The notes under the pieces were generated by a model that was given only the letters and a program-made list of their open reading frames with translations, did no database searches and was not told the DNA's origin. Source: CAWBOY01 sp963790585 (GTDB lineage: Bacteria; Planctomycetota; Planctomycetia; Gemmatales; Gemmataceae). Taken from it: DNA of 64,000 bases. A program made the position numbers and the translations under genes. Below, one piece after another: positions 46,820 through 55,561 of this stretch. The stretch is from assembly GCA_963790585.1 (NCBI GenBank), contig CAWBOY010000006.1, forward strand, positions 620,001 to 684,000. Direction: 5' to 3'. The number at the start of each line of letters is the position of its first letter. Within the stretch, counting starts at the first letter, position 1.

Positions 46820-48610
46820 GTGTCCGCCGTGACGAACATAGCCGCCTATCGCTTTGCCGAGCTGAATGACCTCAAGCCGTTGCGCGAACGCCTAGCTGCG
46901 TTTTGCCGCGAGGAGGGCCTCAAAGGCACGATTTTGCTCAGCACGGAGGGGGTCAACCTATTCGTGGCCGGGGAGGCGTCGGCCATTGACCGCCTTCTCG
47001 GGCTATTACGATCGGTACCGGGTCTTAAGGAACTGGAGCCGAAAGTTAGCGAAAGCCGCGAGCAGCCGTTTCGGCGGATGCTGGTGAAAATCAAAAAGGA
47101 GATTATCGCGTTTGGCATGCCGGGGATCGACCCCGTACATCGTCCCGCGCCGAGAATCACCGCCGTCGAGCTGAAAAAGTGGCTCGACGAAGGTAGGGCG
47201 ATCACTCTTCTGGATACACGAAATGATTACGAGGTGAGTCTGGGTACATTCCAAAATGCCATCCCAATTGGCATACGGCACTTTCGTGACTTTCCCGCCG
47301 CCGTCGAGAAACTAAACCCGACAGCGCAACAGCATCCGATCGTGACATTCTGTACGGGGGGCATCCGTTGCGAGAAGGCGGCGCCGTACCTGCTCCAACA
47401 AGGGTTCCAACAGGTATTCCAGTTGGATGGAGGTATTCTCAAGTATTTCGAGGAATGCGGCAGCGAGCATTTTCAGGGGGAGTGCTTTGTCTTCGATAAA
47501 CGAGTCAGCCTCGCGGCCGACCTGGACGAGGCCGACAACCGCTTCTGCTTTGTTTGTCAAAGTCTTCTGACGCCCGAGGACCTGGAGGACCCGCTCACAG
47601 TCGAAGGGGTATCGTGTCCACGGTGCTACAAAGCCCCGGAAGAACAGCAGGCGCAGGCCTTGGCAGAACACCGTGCCAAGTTGCGAGAGACTACGACGCC
47701 TCTGCCAGGACAACGGCCACAGGATAATCTTCGGCCGCTGAAAGTCCATGCCCGACATGATGGTTTCTCCATGTTGGATTTTGTATCCGACTTGTTCTCC
47801 CACATCCCGCGTGCCGATTGGCTGACTTATTTCGCGGCAGGAGATGTCCTGGATGCCGACCAAATGCCGGTAAGCCTCACTCACGTCGTACGGCCCGGCG
47901 AGCGCTATTTCACACGCGAACGGCTTCGCAGCGAACCGGATGTGAGCGCGGCGATAAACATTCTGTATGAAGACGATGCCCTGATCGTCGTCAATAAGCC
48001 GGCACCGCTACCGATGCACCCCAGTGGCCGATATCATCGCAACACCCTGCAATGGATTCTTACCCAGGTCTACGCCCCGCAAAAGCCACGGCCCGCCCAT
48101 CGCCTGGATGCCAACACTTCAGGCGTAGCCGTTTTTACACGCACTGCTGCTTTTGCCAGAGTGTTGCAACCTCAGTTCGAGAGAGGCGAGGTACAGAAAC
48201 GGTATCTCGCGCACGTTATCGGCCATCCACCGGAAGACCATTTCGAATGTCGGGCAGCCATCGTTCTTGCCGACGGGCATTCGGGAGCGCGCACCGTGGG
48301 TGAAAGCACAGGACTTCCGGCTCATACGGAATTCGAGGTACTCTCCCGTTTTGCAGACGGCACGACCCTATTGAGCGTCACGCCTCGAACAGGCCGGACG
48401 AACCAAATTCGCGTCCACCTCTGGCATCTCGGCTGGCCGATCATGGGCGATGCGATGTACCAGCCGGACCAAAAGCTCGGCGAAGTGCAAACACACACAC
48501 TGGACGATGCGTCTCTCAAATTGCTGGCCTGGCAACTGACGTTCGCGCATCCGCAACATGGGAAACCAGTAAGCTTTGAAGTGCCGACACCATCGTGGGC
48601 GTGGATATAA
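46820..48610 (+). CDS. TrhO-type rhodanese fused to RluA-type pseudouridine synthase
   Basis: A 596-residue two-domain RNA-modification protein. Residues 1-275 form a TrhO (YceA, UPF0176) protein: acylphosphatase-like N-domain, rhodanese domain with catalytic Cys178 in VTFCTGGIRCEKA, then cysteines 243/246 and 266/269 in a zinc-knuckle-like region. TrhO makes 5-hydroxyuridine at tRNA position 34. Residues 300-596 form an RluA-family pseudouridine synthase: S4-like start, catalytic Asp430 in AHRLDANTSGVAVF, and TGRTNQIRVHLWHLGWPI. GGGAG lies seven bases upstream of the GTG start. The fusion implies that both act on one RNA or are needed together. It is followed by a palindrome and tdk. Confidence 0.92.
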   Translation: MSAVTNIAAYRFAELNDLKPLRERLAAFCREEGLKGTILLSTEGVNLFVAGEASAIDRLLGLLRSVPGLKELEPKVSESREQPFRRMLVKIKKEIIAFGMPGIDPVHRPAPRITAVELKKWLDEGRAITLLDTRNDYEVSLGTFQNAIPIGIRHFRDFPAAVEKLNPTAQQHPIVTFCTGGIRCEKAAPYLLQQGFQQVFQLDGGILKYFEECGSEHFQGECFVFDKRVSLAADLDEADNRFCFVCQSLLTPEDLEDPLTVEGVSCPRCYKAPEEQQAQALAEHRAKLRETTTPLPGQRPQDNLRPLKVHARHDGFSMLDFVSDLFSHIPRADWLTYFAAGDVLDADQMPVSLTHVVRPGERYFTRERLRSEPDVSAAINILYEDDALIVVNKPAPLPMHPSGRYHRNTLQWILTQVYAPQKPRPAHRLDANTSGVAVFTRTAAFARVLQPQFERGEVQKRYLAHVIGHPPEDHFECRAAIVLADGHSGARTVGESTGLPAHTEFEVLSRFADGTTLLSVTPRTGRTNQIRVHLWHLGWPIMGDAMYQPDQKLGEVQTHTLDDASLKLLAWQLTFAHPQHGKPVSFEVPTPSWAWI

Positions 48611-48649
48611 GACCGGCGATAGCTAACTGGGATTGCTACGCACCAAAAG

Positions 48650-48757
48650 CCCCTCTCCCTTGTACTCGGGGAAGAGGGGTTGGGGTGAGGGGGTCAAGTA
48701 TTCGCAAAACTCGCCCCTCACCCCCAACCCCTCTCCCCCGAGTACAGGGGAGAGGGG
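48650..48757. repeat. 43-bp imperfect inverted repeat (CCCCTCTCCC family)
   Basis: Left arm 48650-48692 and right arm 48714-48757 pair over most of their length (CTCGGGG, AGAGGGGTTGGGGTGAGGGG and complements). It lies 40 bases after the fusion gene and 95 bases before tdk. Elements with this composition are widespread in intergenic DNA of many bacteria. Confidence 0.75.
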
Positions 48758-48851
48758 AAACTTGTCGGACAGTCGCATAGTGCGTGCGCCACTCTTTCAG
48801 ACGCCGCCCTATGAAAACGGACGGAGCCTATTCCTCCTTGAGATCGATTGC

Positions 48852-49490
48852 ATGGCCAAACTATATTTCTACTATTCGACTATGAACGCCGGGAAATCGA
48901 CGTCCCTCCTCCAGGCGGCTCATAACTACGCCGAACGCGGCATGTCGGCTCTCCTGTTCACGGCTCGGCTCGACCAACGAGCGGGCGGCCGCATCGCTTC
49001 TCGGATCGGCATCGGCGCCGAAGCGGAGTGGTTTGATGCGGGGACGGATTTTTGGACCCTACTGTCCGAGGCGCACACCAACTGTATTCTCATTGACGAA
49101 GCCCAATTCCTCAGCCAGGCTCAGGTGCGTCAGCTTGCCCGGGTTGTGGATGAAGCGAACATCCCAGTGATGTGCTATGGTCTGCGAACCGATTTTCGCG
49201 GCGAACTCTTTCCCGGAAGCGCGGCTCTCCTGGCTTGGGCGGATACATTGTCCGAGCTGAAGACGATCTGCTTCTGTGGCCGCAAGGCGACGATGGTCGT
49301 GCGCGTGAGGCCTGGCGGTTTAGTCGAGCGCGCGGGCCAACAGGTCGAGATTGGCGGCAACGATCGCTACGTCTCCCTGTGCCGTCGGCATTTTTCAGAG
49401 TCAATGAATACAGGTTTGTGCCCCGGTTGGCGGCCGGAGCCCTTAGATGGATTCACATCTAACACCGATGGATTTCGAGCGAGCGAATGA
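48852..49490 (+). CDS. tdk: thymidine kinase
   Basis: Salvage enzyme phosphorylating thymidine with ATP. The P-loop STMNAGKST is at residues 9-17, the catalytic glutamate is Glu83 in LIDEAQFL, and the zinc-binding pairs are in ICFCGRKATMVV and SLCRRHF. The motif RVRPGGLVERAGQQVEIGGN matches the lasso region that binds thymidine. I place the start at ATG 48852, because an upstream-extended frame reads through the palindrome. Length 212 residues is normal. The downstream gene overlaps its stop codon (ATGA), so the two are cotranslated. Confidence 0.94.
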   Translation: MAKLYFYYSTMNAGKSTSLLQAAHNYAERGMSALLFTARLDQRAGGRIASRIGIGAEAEWFDAGTDFWTLLSEAHTNCILIDEAQFLSQAQVRQLARVVDEANIPVMCYGLRTDFRGELFPGSAALLAWADTLSELKTICFCGRKATMVVRVRPGGLVERAGQQVEIGGNDRYVSLCRRHFSESMNTGLCPGWRPEPLDGFTSNTDGFRASE

Positions 49491-49987
49491 TGCAGCGCAG
49501 CGCCATCGTTTCTGATGACCAATTGTATCGCTATCGCCTGGAGCGTGACCTGGGACGAAGCGGCAAGGTCGCGGCCTGTATCATGGTCAATCCATCGACG
49601 GCGGATGGAGTTGCCGATGACCACACGATTCGCAAGTGGTTAGGATTTGCCAGTCGTCTCGGAATCGGCCGCATCATTGTCGGGAACAAATTCGCCTGGC
49701 GTGCCACGGACATTACGGCGCTCAGCGTGGCGGCCGATCCGGTCGGACCCGAGAACGATAAACACCTCGAACAAATCATGCGCGACGCCGACTTACACAT
49801 CGTCGCCTGGGGCCGGCTCAATAAGTTGCCGGCAGGACTTCGCTCGCGCTGGCTTGCCGTAGTGGGAATCGCTGAGCGGGTCGGCTGCTCCTTGTTTTGC
49901 TTGAAAACTTTGAAGGATGGCCACCCACGTCATCCTTTGACTCTGGCATATGAAACGCCGCTGGTGCCGTGGCGACTGCCGAAATAA
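49487..49987 (+). CDS. DUF1643 family protein
   Basis: A 166-residue protein of the DUF1643 family, recognised from RLERDLGRSGKVAACIMVNP, STADGVADDHTIRKW, RIIVGNKFAWRATD and the end KDGHPRHPLTLAYETPLVPW. The function is not known; such proteins occur on plasmids, phages and chromosomes. Its ATG overlaps the tdk stop (ATGA at 49487-49490), indicating translational coupling with thymidine kinase and perhaps a role near nucleotide metabolism. That link is inference. Confidence 0.88.
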   Translation: MMQRSAIVSDDQLYRYRLERDLGRSGKVAACIMVNPSTADGVADDHTIRKWLGFASRLGIGRIIVGNKFAWRATDITALSVAADPVGPENDKHLEQIMRDADLHIVAWGRLNKLPAGLRSRWLAVVGIAERVGCSLFCLKTLKDGHPRHPLTLAYETPLVPWRLPK

Positions 49988-50021
49988 ATCATAGAATTTA
50001 GTTGATCGTGGATCGGTAGGC

Positions 50022-51356
50022 CTAACGTTCATTCGGGCGAATGGCGGATGCGATCAAGTTCTCCAAAGCATCACAAGCTGTCCGTATGCCATCCTCTTTC
50101 CTTACCCTCTCACCAATCTCCGCGGCCCGCTTAGAGTATATCGGGTTGTCAAGCAGCTTCTTTAGCTCGGCCGCGGCTCGGGTGGGATTGTACTTAGTCC
50201 GCGAAATCGTCCGGCCAATGCCGAGGCGCTTTATCCGTGCAGCGTTGTCGGGCTGATCGTGCGAGTAAGGCATGACCAACATCGGTCGGCCGGAACGCAT
50301 CGCCTGGCCCGTGGTGCCAATGCCGCCCTGGTGGACGATGGCAGCCGCGCGTGAGAAAACCTCGGAGAATGGAACATAGTCGAAGGCCACGACCCCATCC
50401 GGCAAGGAGGCCGGTCGATTGCCGGCAATTTTGCCAACTACAAGTACGGCTCTTCTGCCGAGCAATTTGGCGGCTGCGGCACTATGTTCGTAAAACGATC
50501 CGGCATCGAAAACCGCCGCCGAACCGAGCGTGAACACTATGGGAGCCGGACCTGCATCCAGGAAGCGAGTCAGCTCGGGCGACATCTCCTCTCCGCCGTC
50601 CTGATCGTAGAAGGGGAATCCTGTGACGAGCGTCTGCGGCGGCCAATCCCGCTGCTTGTCGGCAAGCTGTTTTGAAAACATTGCCAGAACCAATGACGGT
50701 GAATGCTGTCCCTCAAACAGTGCATTGCGCGAGGTCGGGGGCAATTGGATGTCGTACCTCAGCTGGCGTAGAGGCTCGAGCCAGGAGCCGACTCGCCACC
50801 GTGCCAATCCAAACAAAATACGATAGAAGGTCGGCCCCAGAAAACGCAGTCGCGCCAGAAACCGGCCGATAGGCAGCAGGGGTGGATCGTATGCTGAGAA
50901 AAAACCGAGCGGTTGAAGCATCAACGACGCCCACGGAAGACCTTTCTTCTCAGCTACGAGGGAGGTTGCAAATGTGAGGGTGTGGGAAATTAGTAGATCC
51001 GCCCTTTCAGCCGCCGCCAAAGTGTCTTCGTAGCTTCCTTGCAGCGCAGGCAACACAATTTCACGGATAACACATTCCGGTCCGTCGTGAACATCCATAA
51101 TCCGCCGCATCAATTCCGGGTTGGCGTTGCCGTCAGGCAAATCAGGCCGCACTGATCGAAAGCCGATACCGAGCGTCTCGATCTTCTGTCGGTAGAACTC
51201 GCTCGTGGCGATGACGACGGTATGACCACGGGCTTTCAGCTCGAGCGCAAGCGCAACGCAGGGGTGCAGATCGCCCAGCGACCCGAAGGTTGTAATGACG
51301 ATCCGCCGGCCAGTGTACCGAACTGGGGTTTCATTCACGGCGGTCGTTGGATCCAC
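50022..51356 (-). CDS. GT1-family (UGT/MGT-like) glycosyltransferase
   Basis: A 444-residue glycosyltransferase of the GT-B fold. The N-domain begins RIVITTFGSLGDLHPCVALA. The donor-binding C-terminal signature is VHQGGIGTTGQAMRSGRPML followed by MPYSHDQPDNAARI, as in enzymes that glycosylate lipids, sterols or natural products with UDP- or dTDP-sugars. Acceptor and sugar cannot be told. It is a single gene, convergent with the DUF1643 gene and preceded by a family B palindrome upstream of its start. Confidence 0.92.
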   Translation of the reverse strand: MDPTTAVNETPVRYTGRRIVITTFGSLGDLHPCVALALELKARGHTVVIATSEFYRQKIETLGIGFRSVRPDLPDGNANPELMRRIMDVHDGPECVIREIVLPALQGSYEDTLAAAERADLLISHTLTFATSLVAEKKGLPWASLMLQPLGFFSAYDPPLLPIGRFLARLRFLGPTFYRILFGLARWRVGSWLEPLRQLRYDIQLPPTSRNALFEGQHSPSLVLAMFSKQLADKQRDWPPQTLVTGFPFYDQDGGEEMSPELTRFLDAGPAPIVFTLGSAAVFDAGSFYEHSAAAAKLLGRRAVLVVGKIAGNRPASLPDGVVAFDYVPFSEVFSRAAAIVHQGGIGTTGQAMRSGRPMLVMPYSHDQPDNAARIKRLGIGRTISRTKYNPTRAAAELKKLLDNPIYSKRAAEIGERVRKEDGIRTACDALENLIASAIRPNER

Positions 51357-51375
51357 GAATACTCCTCTGACATTT

Positions 51376-51464
51376 GTTTTCGAGAGCCGGGAGCGTCAGC
51401 GACCGGAGAAAATTTGAGTGAGCGTAACGCTCTCCGGTCGCATACGCTCCCGGCTCTCGAAAAC
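51376..51464. repeat. 34-bp inverted repeat, family B
   Basis: Left arm 51376-51409 and right arm 51431-51464 pair with two mismatches (core CGAGAGCCGGGAGCGT). It lies 14 bases after the nitrilase gene end and 19 bases before the glycosyltransferase start, on the minus-strand transcript. Its partner is at 34161-34233. Confidence 0.78.
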
Positions 51465-51477
51465 AGAATGCTCTCTG

Positions 51478-52452
51478 TTAGTCTCGAATTGTCGCAGCGC
51501 TCTGGCGTCGACGGTTTATTGTCAATTCCAAAACATCCGGCCGCGAGTAATGGCCCGTCGCGTCGAAATTTTGCCGCTCCTCTCGAACTCGATGGTGATC
51601 GATAGTCGCGACCAGCAGCTCTTCGCGCCCGACGACAGGCTCTATCACCCAGGCCCCATCGGGACCGGCGACGCAGGATCCTCCATTCGCCAGGTATTCG
51701 GGACAATTCGCCAGAAAGAGTTCACGATGCGGTACGCAGTCGGATATATCCTCGCGCCGCAACAATCCAGATGCCGAGAGCATATACGAGCGCCCTTCCC
51801 TGGCGACGAATCGTGTCAAATCCTGAGTATTACGCAAACTGCCAGGCCAAATAGCCACATGGAGATCTTCACCCTGCGCATACAAGGCCGCACGAGCCAG
51901 CGGCATCCAGTTCTCCCAGCAGTTCAGGCCGCCAAGCGTGAATGGTCCCAAAGGGTGTACTCGTAATCCATGTCCATCGCCGATCGCCCAGCTCAACCGC
52001 TCCTCGTAGGTCGGCATGAGCTTCCGATGGATGGATTGAATTCGGCCATCGCAGTTAATGTATACCAGCGAGCAATATAAACTGTGCCCGCCACGGTCCG
52101 GAGCGCGCTCGACGCAACCGACCATCACGCCGATCTGATGCTGGGCCGCGGCGTCACAAATAGGCTGCAGATGCCCCGCTTCACATTGGACAGCATGTTG
52201 GAGATAGCGGGCGTGAAAATCCTTCTGAACCGGCGACTCGAATTTCGCTCCATCCGTTCGTTCGAGCCAAAAGGGATACCCAGGAACAAGCGCCTCCCCA
52301 AATGCCACCAATCGACAACCAGCCGCCGCCGCTTTACGAACGTATTCCGCCACTTTCAGAATGGTTGCATCGCGATCAAGCCAAACCGGCGCGATCTGAG
52401 CGATACCGACGATCAAGCGGTCGGCACTTTCTGCGGGTGAAATCGATGTCAT
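51478..52452 (-). CDS. nitrilase-type carbon-nitrogen hydrolase 1
   Basis: A 324-residue enzyme with the catalytic triad Glu53 (AFGEALVPGYPFW), Lys144 (HRKLMPTYEER) and Cys178 (GLNCWENWMPLAR). The CWENWMPL context and PTYEERL point to true nitrilases, which convert nitriles to acids, more than to amidases. The start is ATG 52452 or 52479; neither has a strong ribosome site. It is divergent from the three-gene cassette and separated from it by 210 bases. A second, different nitrilase-family gene lies on the other side of the cassette. Confidence 0.9.
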   Translation of the reverse strand: MTSISPAESADRLIVGIAQIAPVWLDRDATILKVAEYVRKAAAAGCRLVAFGEALVPGYPFWLERTDGAKFESPVQKDFHARYLQHAVQCEAGHLQPICDAAAQHQIGVMVGCVERAPDRGGHSLYCSLVYINCDGRIQSIHRKLMPTYEERLSWAIGDGHGLRVHPLGPFTLGGLNCWENWMPLARAALYAQGEDLHVAIWPGSLRNTQDLTRFVAREGRSYMLSASGLLRREDISDCVPHRELFLANCPEYLANGGSCVAGPDGAWVIEPVVGREELLVATIDHHRVREERQNFDATGHYSRPDVLELTINRRRQSAATIRD

Positions 52453-52662
52453 AGGAAGCTCGATCGTGAGGAAAGACATTGCTAGGCATTCTATTAACGT
52501 ACGGGCATGGTGCGAGATAGGTTCGTCTGAAAGGCCAAATGTTTGCACTTGCGCCGGCCTCTTGCGAACAGCGGAGCGAAGTCGCACAATCTACTGCGTC
52601 GCGTTTTCGAGTGATGGTCGGCGGAAGCGCTCGCAAACTCTCTATTCTAGAAAGGCAATATC

Positions 52663-53502
52663 GTGGCCAAGGCAAAGCCTACAGATGAGGAACTGATTCT
52701 CGAGGGCTTGAACAGAGCATTCGACTCTATGGGGGCCCTGCCGTTCATTGCACCGAAAGGGGTGTTCGTCAAGAAGCACGAGAAACTTGCCGAGCAAGCA
52801 GTGCAAGAAGGCTTTCTTGCCAAAGAGCCGCGGGTGCCCGCGGGAGCGAAGGGCAAGAAGCCAAAGCCGGTTCTCTGTGGAGTGCTGACGCCAAAAGGGT
52901 TTCAAAAGGTATTGGACGCGCGGTCTCCCAAAAGTGCATTGGAGGCCTTAGTTCCCGCCGTGCAGGCGCTTGTGAAGTCAACAGCGCCGCCTCCAGACGC
53001 CGAGACCATTCGCTCCGAACTGGCGAAGTCGACCGAAGCCTGCGTCCGGTCGATCCAAGATGCTTTTGATAAGTTGCAAACGACCGTACTCACAATGCTC
53101 AGCTCGTCAAGCTCCGAGGTCGATCCCCAAACAGTTTTGGCCTCCGTTCACTCAGCTCTAGAAAGAGTGCAGGCGCCGGAAGTCCAAGCCATTCCTCAGA
53201 CAGTTACTCAGCCGACGACGCCTTCTTCGACAGCTCCGGCAATCGAAGAGGAGATCGTCGCTCATGTGGATAATCGGTTCCGAGAAACGACGGTCGGCTG
53301 TCGCCTTGACGAGCTGATGAAAGAATTGCGGATAAAACATCCAAGCTTGACCATTGGGGATTTTCACGAAGCCTTGCGGAAACTGCATCATGGCAAACGC
53401 ATTCGGCTAGGCGGCTGGCCTCGAATGCTGGAGGATTTGCCTGAGCCTGAGCTAGCCCTCTTCCTATCCAGCAAGGTGATGTATTATGCCCAACCTATCT
53501 GA
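52663..53502 (+). CDS. cassette protein 1: helical, winged-helix-like protein
   Basis: A 279-residue protein with no family I know. Residues 1-105 look like a winged-helix-like unit ending VLTPKGFQKVLDARSPKSAL. A middle helical linker (about 110-200) is serine- and threonine-rich near SSSSSEVDPQT and TTPSSTAP. A second winged-helix-like unit occupies about 210-279 (CRLDELMKELRIKHPSLTIG, FHEALRKLHHGKRIRLGGW). It could bind DNA or bridge to the ATPase. GTG 52663 has AAAGG seven bases upstream. Its 3' end overlaps the ATPase gene by 17 bases, a strong sign of a functional unit. Confidence 0.7.
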   Translation: MAKAKPTDEELILEGLNRAFDSMGALPFIAPKGVFVKKHEKLAEQAVQEGFLAKEPRVPAGAKGKKPKPVLCGVLTPKGFQKVLDARSPKSALEALVPAVQALVKSTAPPPDAETIRSELAKSTEACVRSIQDAFDKLQTTVLTMLSSSSSEVDPQTVLASVHSALERVQAPEVQAIPQTVTQPTTPSSTAPAIEEEIVAHVDNRFRETTVGCRLDELMKELRIKHPSLTIGDFHEALRKLHHGKRIRLGGWPRMLEDLPEPELALFLSSKVMYYAQPI

Positions 53503-55561
53503 CAAAGACCCTCGTTTTCTTGACGAGGATCAAGCTCGTGAGTGCGCACTGGTCTATTTGCAGGCGTGCGGCAATCCATTTGCCGACCAGGTCACAACGA
53601 TCGGGACCGCTGACGACAGCATCCACGCAAATCTACCGGAACTTATCGCTAATCAGCTTTCCGAATTGCAGGAAATCATCGAAGCTTACCGCTACGAAAG
53701 TCCGGCCACGCGAGCTTTCATTCTGCTCGGCGAGCGCGGGACGGGAAAGACCCATCTCCTATACGAGCTACGGCGGCAGCTTCGTGAAAAGGCAATGATT
53801 GACGGCGACGAGACGTTGCTAATAATCATCGAGCGGCTCTCGCCCGGTGTAGACGCGATCGACTATCTACTCTGGCAAATCATAAATCACTTACTATCGA
53901 AAAAGGGCGAGGGAGGGCGCTTACTCGGCGTCATCGCGGCACGACTAACGGCCTGTCTCTTGGCCGAGGCCATACGGAGGCTGGCACCGCACCAGCGATT
54001 AGATCTGCTTTCGAAAAAGGGGCTCTGGACCTGGTTTGGGTTCAATGGAGCGAGGCCCCAAAGCAAGCTCGACGCCCTCGAGAACTTGCTTCAACTTTGT
54101 GACGCCAAACGACCGGATGCCGAGGGCATTCGAGCAGGATGCCAATCGGCCGGCTTACCAATCGACACAGCCGTCCGAGTGATAGACGATCATCTCGAAC
54201 GAACGGAATCACGGGATGTGACAGGCTGGTTTCGCAAACAGTTGTATAGCCAACTCAGCCGCTGTGCCCTTTTGGGAGACTCGGGACACTTTGAGGAATT
54301 CCAACTCGGAGACTTCGGGAATGCTCCCGCATCTGTCAAGAATGCCGGCAATTTATCACGTCGCTTAATCGAAACCTGGCTAGAATTACTCGAATTCTTG
54401 GACATTCCCGCCGTGGTGGTTTTCGATCAATTGGAAGATTACCTCAGTTCACCCGACCGCGAGCAGGAAAAGATCCAGCGCCTGTTTTTTACGGACGCCA
54501 TCGTCCGGTTCATCAACGACCTGAGAAATGTCTGTATCTTGATTTTCGCCGAGGAATCGTTCTGGACCGATTTGATGAATAATGTAGAACCTTACAAATA
54601 CGCCAGAATCGCGCAGCCTATAACGCTGCCCGGGCGTGCAGCCAAGCCGGCCATCCAGATGCCGAATCGCTTTAGTACCGACATACTGGAAAAGCTGGTG
54701 CGCACCAGGTTGAGGGCTCGTTTCCCAGAACTTGATTTAACCGGTTTGCCGCTTGCCTTCCCATTCAAGACGGCTGATCTACAGAAGCTTACCAGGGAAA
54801 CCTCCATTCGCGCCTGCGTCCGCCGACTGGCGCTCCGGTACGACGAAGTTGTATTCCCTGCTGTGACGGAGCCGGTCGCGATCGATCTTTCCAAGCGGCT
54901 CCTGGACCTTTGGAACCAGGAGTTAGCTAAAGCCGAAAGGCTGATTGCCAAGGAGTCGCCCTTGAAGGTGGCATTCATCCCCGAATTGCAAAACGCTCTC
55001 GACCTCTGGTTGCGCTGCCTCGACGAACACAAATTAACGGGGACAGGACCTTGGAAGCGAGTGGAACTCGTCACCGATACCGACAAGAGACAGTATGGTT
55101 ACATGAACATCCTAAGAACGACAGGGGACAATTCCCCTGGTGTTGGTATCGCGATGTGGCTGGGGCGCGGGTCTGCGCAGGCGGCCGACTTGCGGAAGCG
55201 GCTCGAATTTTTCGATGCCAACCCGTGTCCAGTCAAGACCCTGATCCTGCTTCGCGCCGATGGCGAAGCCGCTCTCCAGGCGGAGCAGACCTGGGCGGTT
55301 TATGATTCAGCGATCAAGAAGGGCCGTGATGTCCGGGTACAATCCTATCAACCGCGACACCTCTATGCATTGATGGCGTTCAGTCCCTGGTTGCAGTTGG
55401 CCAACGCCGAATTGCAGGACGCCAAGGAACGGAAGGATCCGAATGTGGACACAGTCTTCTGCGATTTCCTCGCGAACCTGTCCAAGGAGTTGATCGGTTG
55501 GCTTGATAGCTGGCGCCAGCCCAAGGCGAGCCTTGAGCCGGTGCGCGGAGCGAAAGCGTAA
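53486..55561 (+). CDS. cassette protein 2: STAND/ORC-like P-loop ATPase
   Basis: A 691-residue ATPase. The P-loop is GERGTGKTH (residues 82-90) and the Walker B is AVVVFDQLEDYL (Asp314, Glu317). An upstream helix LPELIANQLSELQEIIEAYR and the following arginine-rich helices resemble ORC/Cdc6 or KAP-type P-loop proteins. Residues 430-470 (IRACVRRLALRYDEVVF) suggest a sensor/winged-helix part. The C-terminal 200 residues are alpha/beta (GIAMWLGRGSAQAADL, VKTLILLRADGEAA) and unlike any nuclease I know. It overlaps the upstream gene by 17 bases and the downstream gene by one base (TAATG). Confidence 0.85.
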   Translation: MPNLSDKDPRFLDEDQARECALVYLQACGNPFADQVTTIGTADDSIHANLPELIANQLSELQEIIEAYRYESPATRAFILLGERGTGKTHLLYELRRQLREKAMIDGDETLLIIIERLSPGVDAIDYLLWQIINHLLSKKGEGGRLLGVIAARLTACLLAEAIRRLAPHQRLDLLSKKGLWTWFGFNGARPQSKLDALENLLQLCDAKRPDAEGIRAGCQSAGLPIDTAVRVIDDHLERTESRDVTGWFRKQLYSQLSRCALLGDSGHFEEFQLGDFGNAPASVKNAGNLSRRLIETWLELLEFLDIPAVVVFDQLEDYLSSPDREQEKIQRLFFTDAIVRFINDLRNVCILIFAEESFWTDLMNNVEPYKYARIAQPITLPGRAAKPAIQMPNRFSTDILEKLVRTRLRARFPELDLTGLPLAFPFKTADLQKLTRETSIRACVRRLALRYDEVVFPAVTEPVAIDLSKRLLDLWNQELAKAERLIAKESPLKVAFIPELQNALDLWLRCLDEHKLTGTGPWKRVELVTDTDKRQYGYMNILRTTGDNSPGVGIAMWLGRGSAQAADLRKRLEFFDANPCPVKTLILLRADGEAALQAEQTWAVYDSAIKKGRDVRVQSYQPRHLYALMAFSPWLQLANAELQDAKERKDPNVDTVFCDFLANLSKELIGWLDSWRQPKASLEPVRGAKA

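Noticed and set aside
48650..48757. CRISPR-like look of the CCCCTCTCCC repeat
   Set aside because: There are only two arms in inverted orientation and no regularly spaced direct repeats. No CRISPR array was seen anywhere in the window.
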